The position numbers and the translations under genes were made by a program. From DASQUK01 sp046723645 (GTDB lineage Bacteria > Actinomycetota > Acidimicrobiia > Acidimicrobiales > VFJN01), in assembly GCA_046723645.1 (NCBI GenBank), contig JBKOUY010000177.1, positions 1 to 14,535 on the forward strand: DNA of 14,535 nt, in the 5' to 3' direction. The stretch's first letter is position 1, and every line of letters starts with the position of its first letter. Positions 1 through 7,438 of this stretch are shown here, piece by piece. A model generated the notes under the pieces. The model worked only from the letters and a program-made list of their open reading frames with translations, ran no database searches and was not told the origin of the DNA.

Positions 1-21
1 GACAGACCACACGCTTGAGGT

Positions 22-36
22 CGCACCGATTGCCCG
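22..36 (-). repeat. Dispersed intergenic motif, copy A
   Basis: Read on the minus strand this is CGGGCAATCGGTGCG. The same 15-base core recurs at 1031-1045 (one mismatch) and 2019-2033 (exact). Copies B and C lie 60-100 bases upstream of minus-strand genes. Copy A may therefore precede a minus-strand gene starting just left of the window, but that gene cannot be seen. Confidence 0.5.
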
Positions 37-97
37 CTGCGAGCGCCCGCTGCCTGGCCGATCACCAGAGATGGAACGCCGTAGCGCCGAGCGGCAG

Positions 98-415
98 TTA
101 TGGCTCGGCGTCGGCGAAGTGTCGTGCCACCAGCGACCGCACGGCAGACCAGGTGCTCCGATCGACAAGCGACGGGTTGATGCCTTCGGCGCGGAACACT
201 GCGTCGGTGAAGCTGCCCACATCGGGCGGCGGGTCCGCGATTAGCCTTGCCTGCGCGTCGGGCGGCAGGCAGTACCCGAGTCGCGTGCACAGCTCATACA
301 GCAGGTGACCGACATCCATGCCAGGCATGTCCCTGGATTCTGTCCCAGATGGGGGCGCGAGATCGGCAGATCTGCAGCCCGCATCACGGCTTTGGCTGCT
401 GGCGCTCGCCGTCAC
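98..415 (-). CDS. Small hypothetical protein coupled to a lipoprotein gene
   Basis: This is a 105-residue protein with no family I can name. The GTG start at 415 overlaps the TGA stop of the upstream lipoprotein gene (GTGA). A GAGGA-like sequence in the last codons of that gene sits at workable spacing, so translational coupling is likely. The well-ordered part seems to begin near residue 33 (MDVGHLLYELCTRLGY). ATG codons at 328 or 319 are therefore alternative starts, giving 76 or 73 residues. There is no signal peptide or membrane segment. The composition is acidic with a few hydrophobic heptads, as in a small soluble helical domain. Pairing with the lipoprotein suggests a shared but unknown role. 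Confidence 0.55.
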   Translation of the reverse strand: MTASASSQSRDAGCRSADLAPPSGTESRDMPGMDVGHLLYELCTRLGYCLPPDAQARLIADPPPDVGSFTDAVFRAEGINPSLVDRSTWSAVRSLVARHFADAEP

Positions 416-963
416 TCCTCGTCCTCGTACCTCACTGTCACCGTCGCCCGCTTCACGCCCACCCGATCCAGTTCCTCGATTAGGACCCGCAGATACGCCT
501 CCCGCATGAGCGGCGGGATGTAGCTCTCAGCGTCGATGAACAGCCACGGCCCACGAGCGTCCATCTCGATGTCCGAAACGAACCTCAAACTGTGGATCTC
601 GTCACCGCGGTCACCCTCGAAGAGGGCGTCCTGCCAGACCTCGTACTCTTTGGTGCCCTCGACGTGCTCGCGGCCTGTGCCGTCGATCAGCCACCAGCGG
701 TCTGCGGCTTGTCCGAGAGCCTTCGTCGCGCCAGCGACGTCGTCGGCATCTGCAATCAGCACGTCTTCGCGAGCACCTTCTCCACCTGGGTCCTCGTCAG
801 ACCGGAACACGCGGGGGTCGATCGTGACAAGCACATCGGCATGTTGATCTGGTATCGCCGAGGTGGTCGAGGTGCCGCTGGCGGCACCGTCTTCATTCCC
901 GCAGGCGGCTGTGACGGCCAACCCAACCGTGGCTAGTAGGACGCACGCAACGGCCTTCCTCAC
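412..963 (-). CDS. Putative lipoprotein
   Basis: A GTG start at 963 gives a 183-residue protein. It opens with a short basic n-region (MRKAV), a hydrophobic stretch and a lipobox-like VTAAC at residues 17-21. This is a compact lipoprotein signal, with acylation expected on Cys21 and a membrane-anchored extracytoplasmic product. The frame is open upstream to 1035, but that would add 24 basic residues before the signal, so I prefer 963. A -10-like CACTAT lies exactly six bases before this GTG, fitting leaderless transcription. The mature part is acidic and of unknown fold, with Trp-rich segments (DRWWLIDG, GPWLFIDAESYIPP). It ends in a beta-like VTVRYEDEE. The stop overlaps the next gene by four bases. 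Function is unknown. Confidence 0.65.
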   Translation of the reverse strand: MRKAVACVLLATVGLAVTAACGNEDGAASGTSTTSAIPDQHADVLVTIDPRVFRSDEDPGGEGAREDVLIADADDVAGATKALGQAADRWWLIDGTGREHVEGTKEYEVWQDALFEGDRGDEIHSLRFVSDIEMDARGPWLFIDAESYIPPLMREAYLRVLIEELDRVGVKRATVTVRYEDEE

Positions 964-969
964 CGTCGG

Positions 970-975
970 ATAGTG
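970..975 (-). promoter_or_regulatory. Likely leaderless -10 box of the lipoprotein gene
   Basis: The minus strand reads CACTAT, then six bases, then the GTG at 963. The DinB-family gene has the same arrangement (CACAAT, six bases, ATG). Seven or so bases from a -10 to +1 would put the transcript start on the start codon. No Shine-Dalgarno sequence is evident. No convincing -35 is seen. Confidence 0.35.
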
Positions 976-1023
976 CCAGATCTGTCGTGCCGTGCGACGG
1001 CCCCAAACGCGAACTAGACGCGA

Positions 1024-1048
1024 CGAGGCGCGCACCGGTTGCCCGAAC
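1024..1048 (-). repeat. Dispersed intergenic motif, copy B
   Basis: This 25-base segment matches copy C (2012-2036) at 23 of 25 positions. Its near edge is 60 bases upstream of the GTG at 963. The core on the minus strand is CGGGCAACCGGTGCGCG. Confidence 0.55.
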
Positions 1049-1183
1049 CGCGCACCCTCGCCTGCCGGACCGTCAGCACAGAACGACGTGGCGCGAGATC
1101 GGCAGCACTGTGCGGTGTACGCGTACTGAAGGGCACATCGAGGATGGTCACGCTCATGGGCTCGTCGGGGATCAGTAGGCTTT

Positions 1184-1939
1184 TCAGGTCCGCGCTTCCA
1201 GCACGGCGAGGTCGCGCACCGCGTAGCGGCGGTGCTCGCATTCCTCTTTCATCACGACGCGCAAGCACCGCCCGACCGTGCGGGACTCATCGGGATAGCC
1301 CGGCGCGGGTGACAGTGCGCAAAGCCGCTCGAGCTCGTCGTCGGTTAGCCCGTCGATGATGCGGCGCATCACGGCCATGCGATCGGCTCGTACATCGATC
1401 ACCTCGTCGAAGGACGGGCGCGCCGCGAGCTCGATACCGATCGCTGCCGCATCGGAGGCCGGATAGCCGCTGTAGGGGTAACCGAGCCGGTGATAGGGCA
1501 TTGGCTCGTCGAGCACGGTGCGACTGGCCCAGGCGTCCGTGGCGAACACCAGGTGGCGCAGCGTCTCGACGAACGACCACTCATCATCGACCCGCTCCTG
1601 TCGGGCGTCCTCGGGCAGTCGTCGCGCCCGGGCCACCGTGTCGGACCAGAGGCGTTCGATGGTGTCCCACGTCCTGCGGTAGTCGTCGGCCGTTTGCATC
1701 TCGCGGACCTGCGCACGTTCGGGATGACGCCGATCGAGCTCGGCCTCCACGAAGGCGGTGACGTCGACGTCGTTCACAACGACATCGCCGATGAGCCCGG
1801 ACACGTTCACGTCGACGAGCCACGAGTCGACGATCTTCACTCGTCGCAAGTCGCAATCGCGGAAGGTCGCGCCAGTGAAATCGACACCGGTGAACTGGGC
1901 GCCTCGGAACGCGGTGGTGGCGTCGTACTCATCTGGCAT
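1184..1939 (-). CDS. Pentapeptide-repeat / DinB-fold protein
   Basis: This is a 251-residue protein from the ATG at 1939. The frame continues upstream to 2023, but those 28 residues look non-coding and a -10-like CACAAT lies six bases before 1939. Residues about 10-45 hold degenerate pentapeptide repeats (FRGAQFTGVDFTGATF). From about residue 75 the protein resembles a DinB four-helix domain. LRHLVFATDAW and a C-terminal EECEHRRYAVRDL supply the His residues that commonly bind metal in the family. DinB-like proteins include thiol-dependent transferases and stress-induced proteins, often using mycothiol in actinobacteria. The substrate cannot be inferred here. It is transcribed alone, between the kinase and the lipoprotein. 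Confidence 0.75.
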   Translation of the reverse strand: MPDEYDATTAFRGAQFTGVDFTGATFRDCDLRRVKIVDSWLVDVNVSGLIGDVVVNDVDVTAFVEAELDRRHPERAQVREMQTADDYRRTWDTIERLWSDTVARARRLPEDARQERVDDEWSFVETLRHLVFATDAWASRTVLDEPMPYHRLGYPYSGYPASDAAAIGIELAARPSFDEVIDVRADRMAVMRRIIDGLTDDELERLCALSPAPGYPDESRTVGRCLRVVMKEECEHRRYAVRDLAVLEART

Positions 1940-1945
1940 CGCGAC

Positions 1946-1951
1946 ATTGTG
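1946..1951 (-). promoter_or_regulatory. Likely leaderless -10 box of the DinB-family gene
   Basis: The minus strand reads GGCACAAT, then six bases, then ATG at 1939. The lipoprotein gene has GGCACTAT in the same position relative to its start. There is no Shine-Dalgarno sequence upstream of the ATG. Confidence 0.35.
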
Positions 1952-2011
1952 CCCCGATCGGCAGTGTCGACCCGACGCTGCAGGCGTCCGTACAACGCCG
2001 GGTCGGTGGCG

Positions 2012-2036
2012 CGGGGCGCGCACCGATTGCCCGAAC
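2012..2036 (-). repeat. Dispersed intergenic motif, copy C
   Basis: The core on the minus strand is CGGGCAATCGGTGCGCG, with 23 of 25 bases shared with copy B. Its near edge is 72 bases upstream of the ATG at 1939. The gap to the -10-like box is 60 bases here against 48 bases for copy B. Confidence 0.55.
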
Positions 2037-2550
2037 TGGTGCTCCGCTGCTTACTCCCGAGGTCCGGCGACGGTAGGAGCGAAACCGTCGCAGGCGCGCC
2101 TCGCACGAGCGCCATTTCGGCCGGTGTTCCGCATCGCTTGTGCCACGGACGAGGTCAACCTGCGCGACCGCCGCTAGTCGAAGCCTCTCGGCGGTCAGTC
2201 GCCGTGACCACGTCGACGGGACCCCATCAGACCGTGTGCGGCGGGGCGACGTAGTCGCGCCGTAGTTCCAGCCTCGAACGGCAAGCAGAGGACCCCAACT
2301 GGGGCTCGTGGGGCGGCTCGCCGTCTTGGGGCCACGCATCTGGTGGCCGCGCAGCCTCCGGCGCGCCGACCGTCGGCGGCGTCCCGGGCGATGTTGCGCG
2401 GCTGCTCCCAGCTCATCGGCGGTGCTCCGGCTCGGTCGTCAGGTACTCGAGCAGGAACAGCGACACGCCGGTGCAGGTGGCGACACAGCGACCTCGACAC
2501 CGGCGGCCGCTTCCGTCGCTAACTCGCTGAAACACAACAGCGGGACGGCG
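2037..2550. other. Gap between the kinase and DinB-family genes
   Basis: No convincing gene is seen. Open frames on both strands are arginine- and proline-rich with no recognisable motif. A 25-base stretch at 2249-2273 resembles one at 5836-5861 (about 21 of 26 aligned positions with one gap). This may mark decayed copies of a common sequence. Confidence 0.4.
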
Positions 2551-4845
2551 TCACGGCGCCGGGTTGAATGCCTGGCGGAACCCGGTGAACGTGTCCTGAC
2601 TGGCGTGCCAGCGTTGCTCGCGGGTTTGGAAGTACAGGGCGTAGGCGCGACCCGCCGTAACGATGTTGAGGTTGCCTGCGTGGAGGACGGTGCCTCCGGC
2701 TCGGTAGCGGAACTCCCACATGGCGGCGTTGTAGTCCCGGTAGGGGAAAGGCTCGATGCGCAGCTCCACGTAGCCCTCGTGTCGGTTGGCGAAGTACTTC
2801 GACTGCTCCTCCCAGTCGGCTACGGGATCTGGCTTGGGGTCGGGGGTCCACTCGACGAGCAGGTATGTGCCGGTGCCGGGTTCTCGGATGAAAACCGTGT
2901 GGGCGCGGGAGCCAAGCGCAACCTCCCAGCCGGGTGGGTGGGCGATGCTGTACGCGCCCTCAGGATCTGCAAAGACGATCCAGCCGTCGGGGACCTGCGG
3001 CCCAGCGGTCGACGGCCTGGCCGGTGCCGCAGCGATCTCTGTTGTGCTGGTTGTCGTCGTCGCGGTCGTCGGTGCTGCCGTGTGGTCGGCAGCCGTTCTG
3101 GAGTCGCCGGCCGTGTCGGCCGTCGTCTCGGTCGCGGCCTTGTTGTCGGCAGCCTCATCGGAGTCGCCACTACCGCCATTGTCCGATGTCGGCAGTACTG
3201 CCAGTGCGAGAATCGCGAGCCCACCGAGGGCACCCCCCACAAGCATCACTAGCCGGGCACCACGGCTGCCAAAAGTGCCCGATCCCTTGCGTTCAGGCCC
3301 TGGCCGCCGGTTGACGACCGGTGGTCCCGGTGTCTCCTGACGGCGCTCGTGTGCGCCACTGGGGGCTGGCGCGCCAGCCAAGACGCCAGCGCCCGCTCCC
3401 GTCGTTGTGGGTGACCCTCCTGGGGGGGCCTCCTCTCGCGTCGTCGCTAGATCATCAGCATCAGCAGGTACGGTGCCTGCTTCCCTCGCTGTCGGAGCCG
3501 CCGTCTCCGCTTCTTCGTTGCCGGGCAACGCCCTAGTGGCGGGCGCTTCGCTGGTGTGACGTTGGCCGTCTGTGAGTTCGCTTGAGACACTCGCGACGGG
3601 TGCCGCATGCACAGCGTCCGAGACCGGGACGTCCGGCACGCTTGGCACGGGCTCGGCGAGGCCCTGGTCCTGGCTTACGGGAAGGTTCCTGGCCGTCGCG
3701 CCAGCGACATCGTGACATGCAACTGGCTGCTCCGCCGCGGGCCCTGTTGCCACGCCGCCGGCATTCCACTCGTCGCGGCCTAGCCCCGTGCTGGTGTTCG
3801 ATGCGTCGCCCCCCTCGGACGCCCCGCTTGGAGCCGGGGTGAGGATTGGGAAGACCTCCGTCTGACCGGCATCACCCGGAACGGCGCCATCCCTGCCGAC
3901 AGCTCCCGGTCCGGCAGCCGCGTAACCCAAGGCTGGCGGGATGGGCAGTGTGCGATCGCCAGCAGCAGACTGCGGCAGTACGACGGTCGCCGCCGAGCGG
4001 TCGAGTGGTGATGACCGGCGCGCTCTTTGCAGGGCCCGACGCACTTGACCCACCGCCGGGCGCTGTCCCGGTTCCTTGCTCAGGAGCCGGTCGATGATGT
4101 CGGTAAGCGGCCCAGGTCGAGTGGGCTGGCGGCGCTGGCCGTGCACGACAGCAGTCGCCACCGCTATAGCCGATGTGCCGGGAAAGGGCGACACCCCCTC
4201 CACGGCGAAATAGAGGGTGGCGCCGAGGGCCCATAGGTCGGCGGGCGGCCCCACCGGGTCGCCTCGGGCCTGCTCGGGCGCCATGTAGGCCGGAGACCCA
4301 ATGATGTGCCCGGTCGCGGTGAGCTTGGCGTCGTCACGGATGCTGGCCACACCGAAATCGGTGAGCTTTGCTCGGTCGCCCGCCCCAACAAGGACATTGG
4401 CGGGTTTCACGTCCCGGTGCACCACCCCTACCGCATGCGCAGCGCGCAGCGCGTCCAGCACGTCGATCCCGATGGTGGCGGCGCGTCGGTGGCCGAGCGG
4501 ACCACGGGTCGCCACCATCTCGGCGAGGCTGGGAACGTCGACCAGCTCCATGACCAACCAGATCGAGCCCCGCTCCTCGACCACATCGAACACGGTGACC
4601 GCCCGCGGGTTGCTCAGCCGGGCGGCGGCGCGGGCCTCCCTCATGGCCCGGGCCCGTGTGTTCCCCGCCGGCTCAGGACTCGCGTCGAGCTGGACCTGCT
4701 TCACCGCGACCGGGCGACGGAGCCGGAGGTCCTCGCCCCGGTAGACCGTCGACCGCCCCCGGCCGATCTCCTCGCCCAAGGCGTAGCGGCCCGCCAAAAG
4801 ATCACGGTGTGGCCCGGGTCTCCTGCCCGGCTTCCTGGACTTCAC
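2551..4845 (-). CDS. Transmembrane Ser/Thr protein kinase
   Basis: This is a 764-residue PknB-type kinase from a GTG start; no earlier start lies in frame. The kinase domain spans about residues 21-275. It has a glycine loop (IGRGRSTVY), catalytic Lys49 (VAVKQ), HRDVKPAN with Asp145, Lys147 and Asn150, DFG with Asp163, and APEQ at 189-192, so all core catalytic residues are present. A long Pro/Ala/Thr-rich linker follows. A single membrane helix (LVMLVGGALGGLAILALAVL) lies near residue 540, then a Thr-rich stalk. The last 145 residues are an extracytoplasmic alpha/beta-looking domain (PDGWIVFADPEGAYSI to FRQAFNPAP). There are no PASTA repeats. The outer domain presumably senses a signal and the inner domain phosphorylates cytoplasmic Ser/Thr targets. 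The ligand is unknown. Confidence 0.92.
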   Translation of the reverse strand: MKSRKPGRRPGPHRDLLAGRYALGEEIGRGRSTVYRGEDLRLRRPVAVKQVQLDASPEPAGNTRARAMREARAAARLSNPRAVTVFDVVEERGSIWLVMELVDVPSLAEMVATRGPLGHRRAATIGIDVLDALRAAHAVGVVHRDVKPANVLVGAGDRAKLTDFGVASIRDDAKLTATGHIIGSPAYMAPEQARGDPVGPPADLWALGATLYFAVEGVSPFPGTSAIAVATAVVHGQRRQPTRPGPLTDIIDRLLSKEPGQRPAVGQVRRALQRARRSSPLDRSAATVVLPQSAAGDRTLPIPPALGYAAAGPGAVGRDGAVPGDAGQTEVFPILTPAPSGASEGGDASNTSTGLGRDEWNAGGVATGPAAEQPVACHDVAGATARNLPVSQDQGLAEPVPSVPDVPVSDAVHAAPVASVSSELTDGQRHTSEAPATRALPGNEEAETAAPTAREAGTVPADADDLATTREEAPPGGSPTTTGAGAGVLAGAPAPSGAHERRQETPGPPVVNRRPGPERKGSGTFGSRGARLVMLVGGALGGLAILALAVLPTSDNGGSGDSDEAADNKAATETTADTAGDSRTAADHTAAPTTATTTTSTTEIAAAPARPSTAGPQVPDGWIVFADPEGAYSIAHPPGWEVALGSRAHTVFIREPGTGTYLLVEWTPDPKPDPVADWEEQSKYFANRHEGYVELRIEPFPYRDYNAAMWEFRYRAGGTVLHAGNLNIVTAGRAYALYFQTREQRWHASQDTFTGFRQAFNPAP

Positions 4846-5351
4846 TGGCTCCAGCTACCCAGGCTGACAACGCCGACACCACAGCGGACCTGGCGCCCGA
4901 GACATCGACGCGTCAATCAGCACCAAAGGCGATGACCGGGAAGCGGATCGCTGACGGGGAGGTCGGGCGACTGCTCTTCCACGACCGGGTCCGCCACGAC
5001 ACCGTCGAGGCGGCGCAGGTGGCGACCGACGACGTATGGGCGTCTAGGTGACTCCCCTCGGCGAATGACCCGGAGGCGGTTCGGGTAGGCCACGCACTCG
5101 AGGGTCCCACGGTGGGGCGGTCCCGGCCGTACCCGTACGGCGGGTGTGGCGATCACGGTAGGGGACGCTGAGGCGTCACCATCAACGGACGGTCTCCTGG
5201 CTCGCATCCCAGCGCTCCAGGGGACCGTTCGTCTCACTCGTCGCGGTTCGGTGTCGGCGGGGAGGTATCGCGGCCGTACCGGTAGTGCATGGTCTGGCGA
5301 TTTCTAGGTAGGCAGCTCAACCGCCGATGAGCCACTTGGGAGGCGGGCCCG
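4846..5351. other. Gap upstream of the kinase
   Basis: About 500 bases lie between the kinase start and the small ORF at 5352. Several short frames exist on both strands, for example a 39-codon frame from the ATG at 4932 on the plus strand. None has a ribosome binding site or motif I trust. The kinase promoter should lie near 4850-4950, but I cannot pick one. Confidence 0.4.
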
Positions 5352-5576
5352 ATGGCGAGCTTCGGCGACGATGCAGAACGGCCGGCCACGGGAGGCACTA
5401 GCGGCCGGCGCGACTACATGCGGAAGGCGGCCGTTGTCAGCACCGGCGCATTCGTCGCGCCCACGATCATCACCGTGGATGCGGCGGACTCCCAGGCACA
5501 CACCAGCCCAACACCTGAGCCACCCCGACGCCCGGGCTCGCCCCCGGGCGCCGTCGGAGTTCCCCCGGCACGGTGA
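5352..5576 (+). CDS. Small exported protein with twin-arginine-like leader
   Basis: This is a 74-residue ORF with a good ribosome binding site (GGGAGG about eight bases before the ATG). Residues 19-24 read RRDYMR, followed by a mildly hydrophobic stretch (AAVVSTGAFVAPTIITVDAA) and a Pro-rich tail. Small actinobacterial proteins with a twin-arginine, an AP and a TVD-type segment before Ala-rich cleavage sites are a recurrent type, so Tat export is plausible. The mature part would be only about 25-30 residues, mostly Pro, Gly and Ser. A hairpin-forming palindrome lies within the last codons (5525-5557). No function can be assigned. The neighbours do not form an operon with it. It could also be a truncated remnant of a longer protein. 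Confidence 0.5.
   Translation: MASFGDDAERPATGGTSGRRDYMRKAAVVSTGAFVAPTIITVDAADSQAHTSPTPEPPRRPGSPPGAVGVPPAR
5525..5557. repeat. Inverted repeat at the 3' end of the small ORF
   Basis: CCGACG-CCCGGG, a six-base loop, then CCCGGG-(4)-GTCGG can form an 11-pair stem with a small bulge. It lies 19 bases before the TGA at 5574. No T-run follows. It could slow or end transcription, or simply reflect GC-rich coding. Confidence 0.35.
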
Positions 5577-6038
5577 CTCCCCGCGCCACCGGCGCCCAGC
5601 CGCCCGTTCAGGCAACGGACAGCCGGGCAACCGGTCGCACCGAGCTAAACCCGCACCGGCGCACGCCTCGATCGTCTCGTCGTGGCTGGGCTGGCCGCCA
5701 CAGCTCGGACGAGGCAGAGACGCGTGCAGCTGGATCACGAACCCGAGCAAGATGGCCATCTCACACGGGTCCTGGCCCCAGGTTCACGGCCTCACCCCAG
5801 TCCGCCATCGTCGCGACGGGTCATCTGACGAGGCCACGTAGTCCCGCGTGTAGGTCCAGCCCGTCGTATGGACAGAACCACACCCCGCCCGGACTCCTCG
5901 TGGAGAGCTCACCGTCGTTCGGGCACACCTCCGGCAGCTCGGCGCCTGCTCCCACCGGTGACAGCGACCGTGCGGCGCGTGTCATCGCCGCCCACGCGGC
6001 ACCGTAAGGGCCCAAAGTCCCGAATCGAAAGCCGTCGC
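5577..6038. other. Gap upstream of arsR1
   Basis: No confident gene is seen. The open frames are Arg/Ser/Pro-rich. A minus-strand frame (5821-6057, 78 codons) contains CPNDG and, after 12 residues, WFCPYDG. It has only two Cys, so a zinc ribbon is not supported, and its start lies inside the arsR1 promoter. The 5836-5861 stretch resembles 2249-2273. Confidence 0.4.
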
Positions 6039-6072
6039 TTGGCAGATGGCGAGACATCGATTATCGTCGATG
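6039..6072 (+). promoter_or_regulatory. Promoter and operator of arsR1-arsM
   Basis: A -35-like TTGGCA (6039-6044), a 17-base spacer and a -10-like TATCGT (6062-6067) precede the ATG at 6077 by nine bases. The transcript would therefore be leaderless or nearly so. A perfect inverted repeat CATCGA-N6-TCGATG (6055-6072) covers the -10. It is a natural site for ArsR1 to block polymerase until metalloid binds. Confidence 0.6.
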
Positions 6073-6076
6073 GTCG

Positions 6077-6484
6077 ATGGACGTGGACCGTGATTCGGCG
6101 GTGGTGTGGGCGAGTTGGTTCCGGGCCCTGGGGGACGCGTCTCGTGTGCTGATCCTGAACCGCCTCGCGGTAGTGCGGCGGCCGATGACGGTCGGCGAGG
6201 TGGTCGATGCGGTCGATGTGGGGCAGTCGACGGTGTCACACCATCTCAAGCTTCTTGCCGAGACCGGATTCGTGCTCGTGGAGCGGCGGGGCAACACCAG
6301 CCTGTACCGGGTGAATGAGCGCTGTCTGGAGTGCTTCCCGTCGGCGGCCGAGGTCGTGATGGGACGGCTCCCGCGCTACGACCCGGCACCGGCATCTTGC
6401 ACGGCTCCGTGGCAGACGGACGAGGCGGTGCTGAGGCGACGAGACGGGCACGGGACGACCGGCAGGGAGGCGACGCTGCGATGA
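6077..6484 (+). CDS. arsR: ArsR/SmtB-family repressor with C-terminal cysteine site
   Basis: This is a 135-residue winged-helix metalloregulator. FRALGDASRVLILNRL (15-30) and the recognition region VGQSTVSHHLKLLAETGFV (48-66) are typical of ArsR. The wing is VERRGNTSLYRV. It lacks the CxC of the classical As(III) motif on helix alpha-3. Instead Cys83 and Cys86 (NERCLECF) with Cys108 could form a C-terminal trivalent-arsenic site, as in other ArsR lineages with relocated sites. The stop overlaps the arsM start (ATGA), so the pair forms one operon. The operator overlaps its own promoter, implying autoregulation. Selectivity for inorganic or methylated arsenite is not decided by sequence. Confidence 0.88.
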   Translation: MDVDRDSAVVWASWFRALGDASRVLILNRLAVVRRPMTVGEVVDAVDVGQSTVSHHLKLLAETGFVLVERRGNTSLYRVNERCLECFPSAAEVVMGRLPRYDPAPASCTAPWQTDEAVLRRRDGHGTTGREATLR

Positions 6485-7266
6485 ATGACAACGAGGCGTT
6501 GGTGGACAGCTTGAAGGGACACTACGGTGCCGCAGCCCGAAAGGCCGCCGGCGGCCTACCGGTCGTCGACGACTGCGGCTGCTCGACGACGAGCGGGTGC
6601 TGTAGCCCGGTGGCGAGCGATTCGACCGCCACGATCGGTGCGGGCCTGTACGACGCGGGCGACCTCGTCGGTCTGCCAGAGGAGGCGGTGGTGGGGAGCA
6701 TCGGGTGCGCGAACCCGGTGGCGCTGGCGCATCTCGAGCCGGGCGAGGACGTGCTGGATCTCGGCTCGGGCGGGGGCATCGACGTGTTGCTCTCGGCCCG
6801 CCGGGTCGGCCCCCACGGCCGCGCCTACGGGCTGGACATGACGCCCGAGATGCTCCAGCTCGCCCGCGACAACCAGCGACGGGCGAGATTAACGAACGCC
6901 GAGTTCCTTGAGGGCCGCATCGAGGATGTCCCGCTGCCGGACGCCAGCGTGGACGTGGTCGTGTCGAACTGCGTCATCAACCTGTCGGCCGACAAGGATG
7001 CCGTGTTCGCGGAGGCGCATCGGGTGCTGCGTCCGGGCGGGCGGCTGGCCGTGGCCGACGTGGTCGCCGACCGCGATCCCGAACCGGAACTGTTGGCGGA
7101 CGACGCGGCCTGGGCGGCCTGCATCGCCGGTGCGGTCACCCGCGAGCGCTACCGGGCTCAGCTCAGCGCCGCCGGGTTCGCCGATGTGGTGATCACCGAC
7201 AGCCACCCGGTCGCCGACGGGTTCTGGTCGGTACTGGTCCGTGCCACCAAGCCCCGCCCCGGCTGA
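6481..7266 (+). CDS. arsM: Arsenite S-adenosylmethionine methyltransferase
   Basis: This is a 261-residue cytoplasmic enzyme that transfers methyl groups from SAM to As(III), giving mono-, di- and trimethylated arsenicals. The ATG at 6481 overlaps the arsR1 stop. The frame is open further upstream, but that would run back through arsR1. The SAM site is DLGSGGGID (93-101), with the acidic loop residue Asp119 in YGLDMTPEM. The three cysteines expected to bind As(III) are present: Cys76 (IGCANP), Cys164 (SNCVIN) and Cys214 (WAACIAG). A Cys-rich N-terminal segment (Cys32, 34, 40, 41) is common in bacterial ArsM. Expression should be released with arsR1 when arsenic is present. Identification is firm. 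Confidence 0.95.
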   Translation: MNDNEALVDSLKGHYGAAARKAAGGLPVVDDCGCSTTSGCCSPVASDSTATIGAGLYDAGDLVGLPEEAVVGSIGCANPVALAHLEPGEDVLDLGSGGGIDVLLSARRVGPHGRAYGLDMTPEMLQLARDNQRRARLTNAEFLEGRIEDVPLPDASVDVVVSNCVINLSADKDAVFAEAHRVLRPGGRLAVADVVADRDPEPELLADDAAWAACIAGAVTRERYRAQLSAAGFADVVITDSHPVADGFWSVLVRATKPRPG

Positions 7267-7304
7267 GTGTCGACGATCGGCCGGCGCCGGGCGTCGAACG
7301 ACAC
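7267..7304 (+). terminator. Possible hairpin terminator after arsM
   Basis: GTGTCGACG starting right at the arsM stop can pair with CGTCGAACGACAC, with a small bulge. The loop contains the palindrome CCGGCGCCGG. There is no T-run, so this is a GC-rich, actinobacterial-style candidate only. Confidence 0.4.
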
Positions 7305-7398
7305 CGGAACGCCGAGCCGGCGGGCAGCGGCGCTGGTCGCGACCACCGACGACCCTTTCCTGGCGTCCGAGACATGAGGACAGGAGACACAATGATCA

Positions 7399-7433
7399 GA
7401 TACTAGACGAGGCAAGACATATCGTCTAGTATC
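7399..7433 (+). promoter_or_regulatory. TetR operator covering a leaderless promoter
   Basis: There is a perfect 12-base inverted repeat, GATACTAGACGA and TCGTCTAGTATC, with an 11-base spacer. A -35-like TAGACG (7404-7409) lies in the left arm. A -10-like TAGTAT (7427-7432) lies in the right arm, 17 bases apart. Six bases then separate the -10 from the ATG at 7439. A regulator bound here would occlude the whole promoter. The long arms suit a regulator with several DNA-binding helices. Confidence 0.7.
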
Positions 7434-7438
7434 GTCTC

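Noticed and set aside
2260..2290. tRNA T-loop-like GTTCGAGGC on the minus strand
   Set aside because: The flanking bases do not pair into a T-stem and no acceptor or anticodon arm is found.
2308..3252. 314-codon plus-strand frame over the kinase tail
   Set aside because: It is antisense to a well-formed kinase stalk and sensor region, with low-complexity Arg/Gly/Val content and no recognisable domain.
5573..6007. 144-codon frame overlapping the end of the small Tat-like ORF (GTGA)
   Set aside because: Arg/Ser/Pro/Thr-rich with no hydrophobic pattern or motif; no ribosome binding site beyond the overlap.
5821..6057. Minus-strand small protein with CPNDG and CPYDG, possible zinc ribbon
   Set aside because: Only two cysteines rather than CxxC pairs, and the start lies within the arsR1 promoter; not enough to call a gene.
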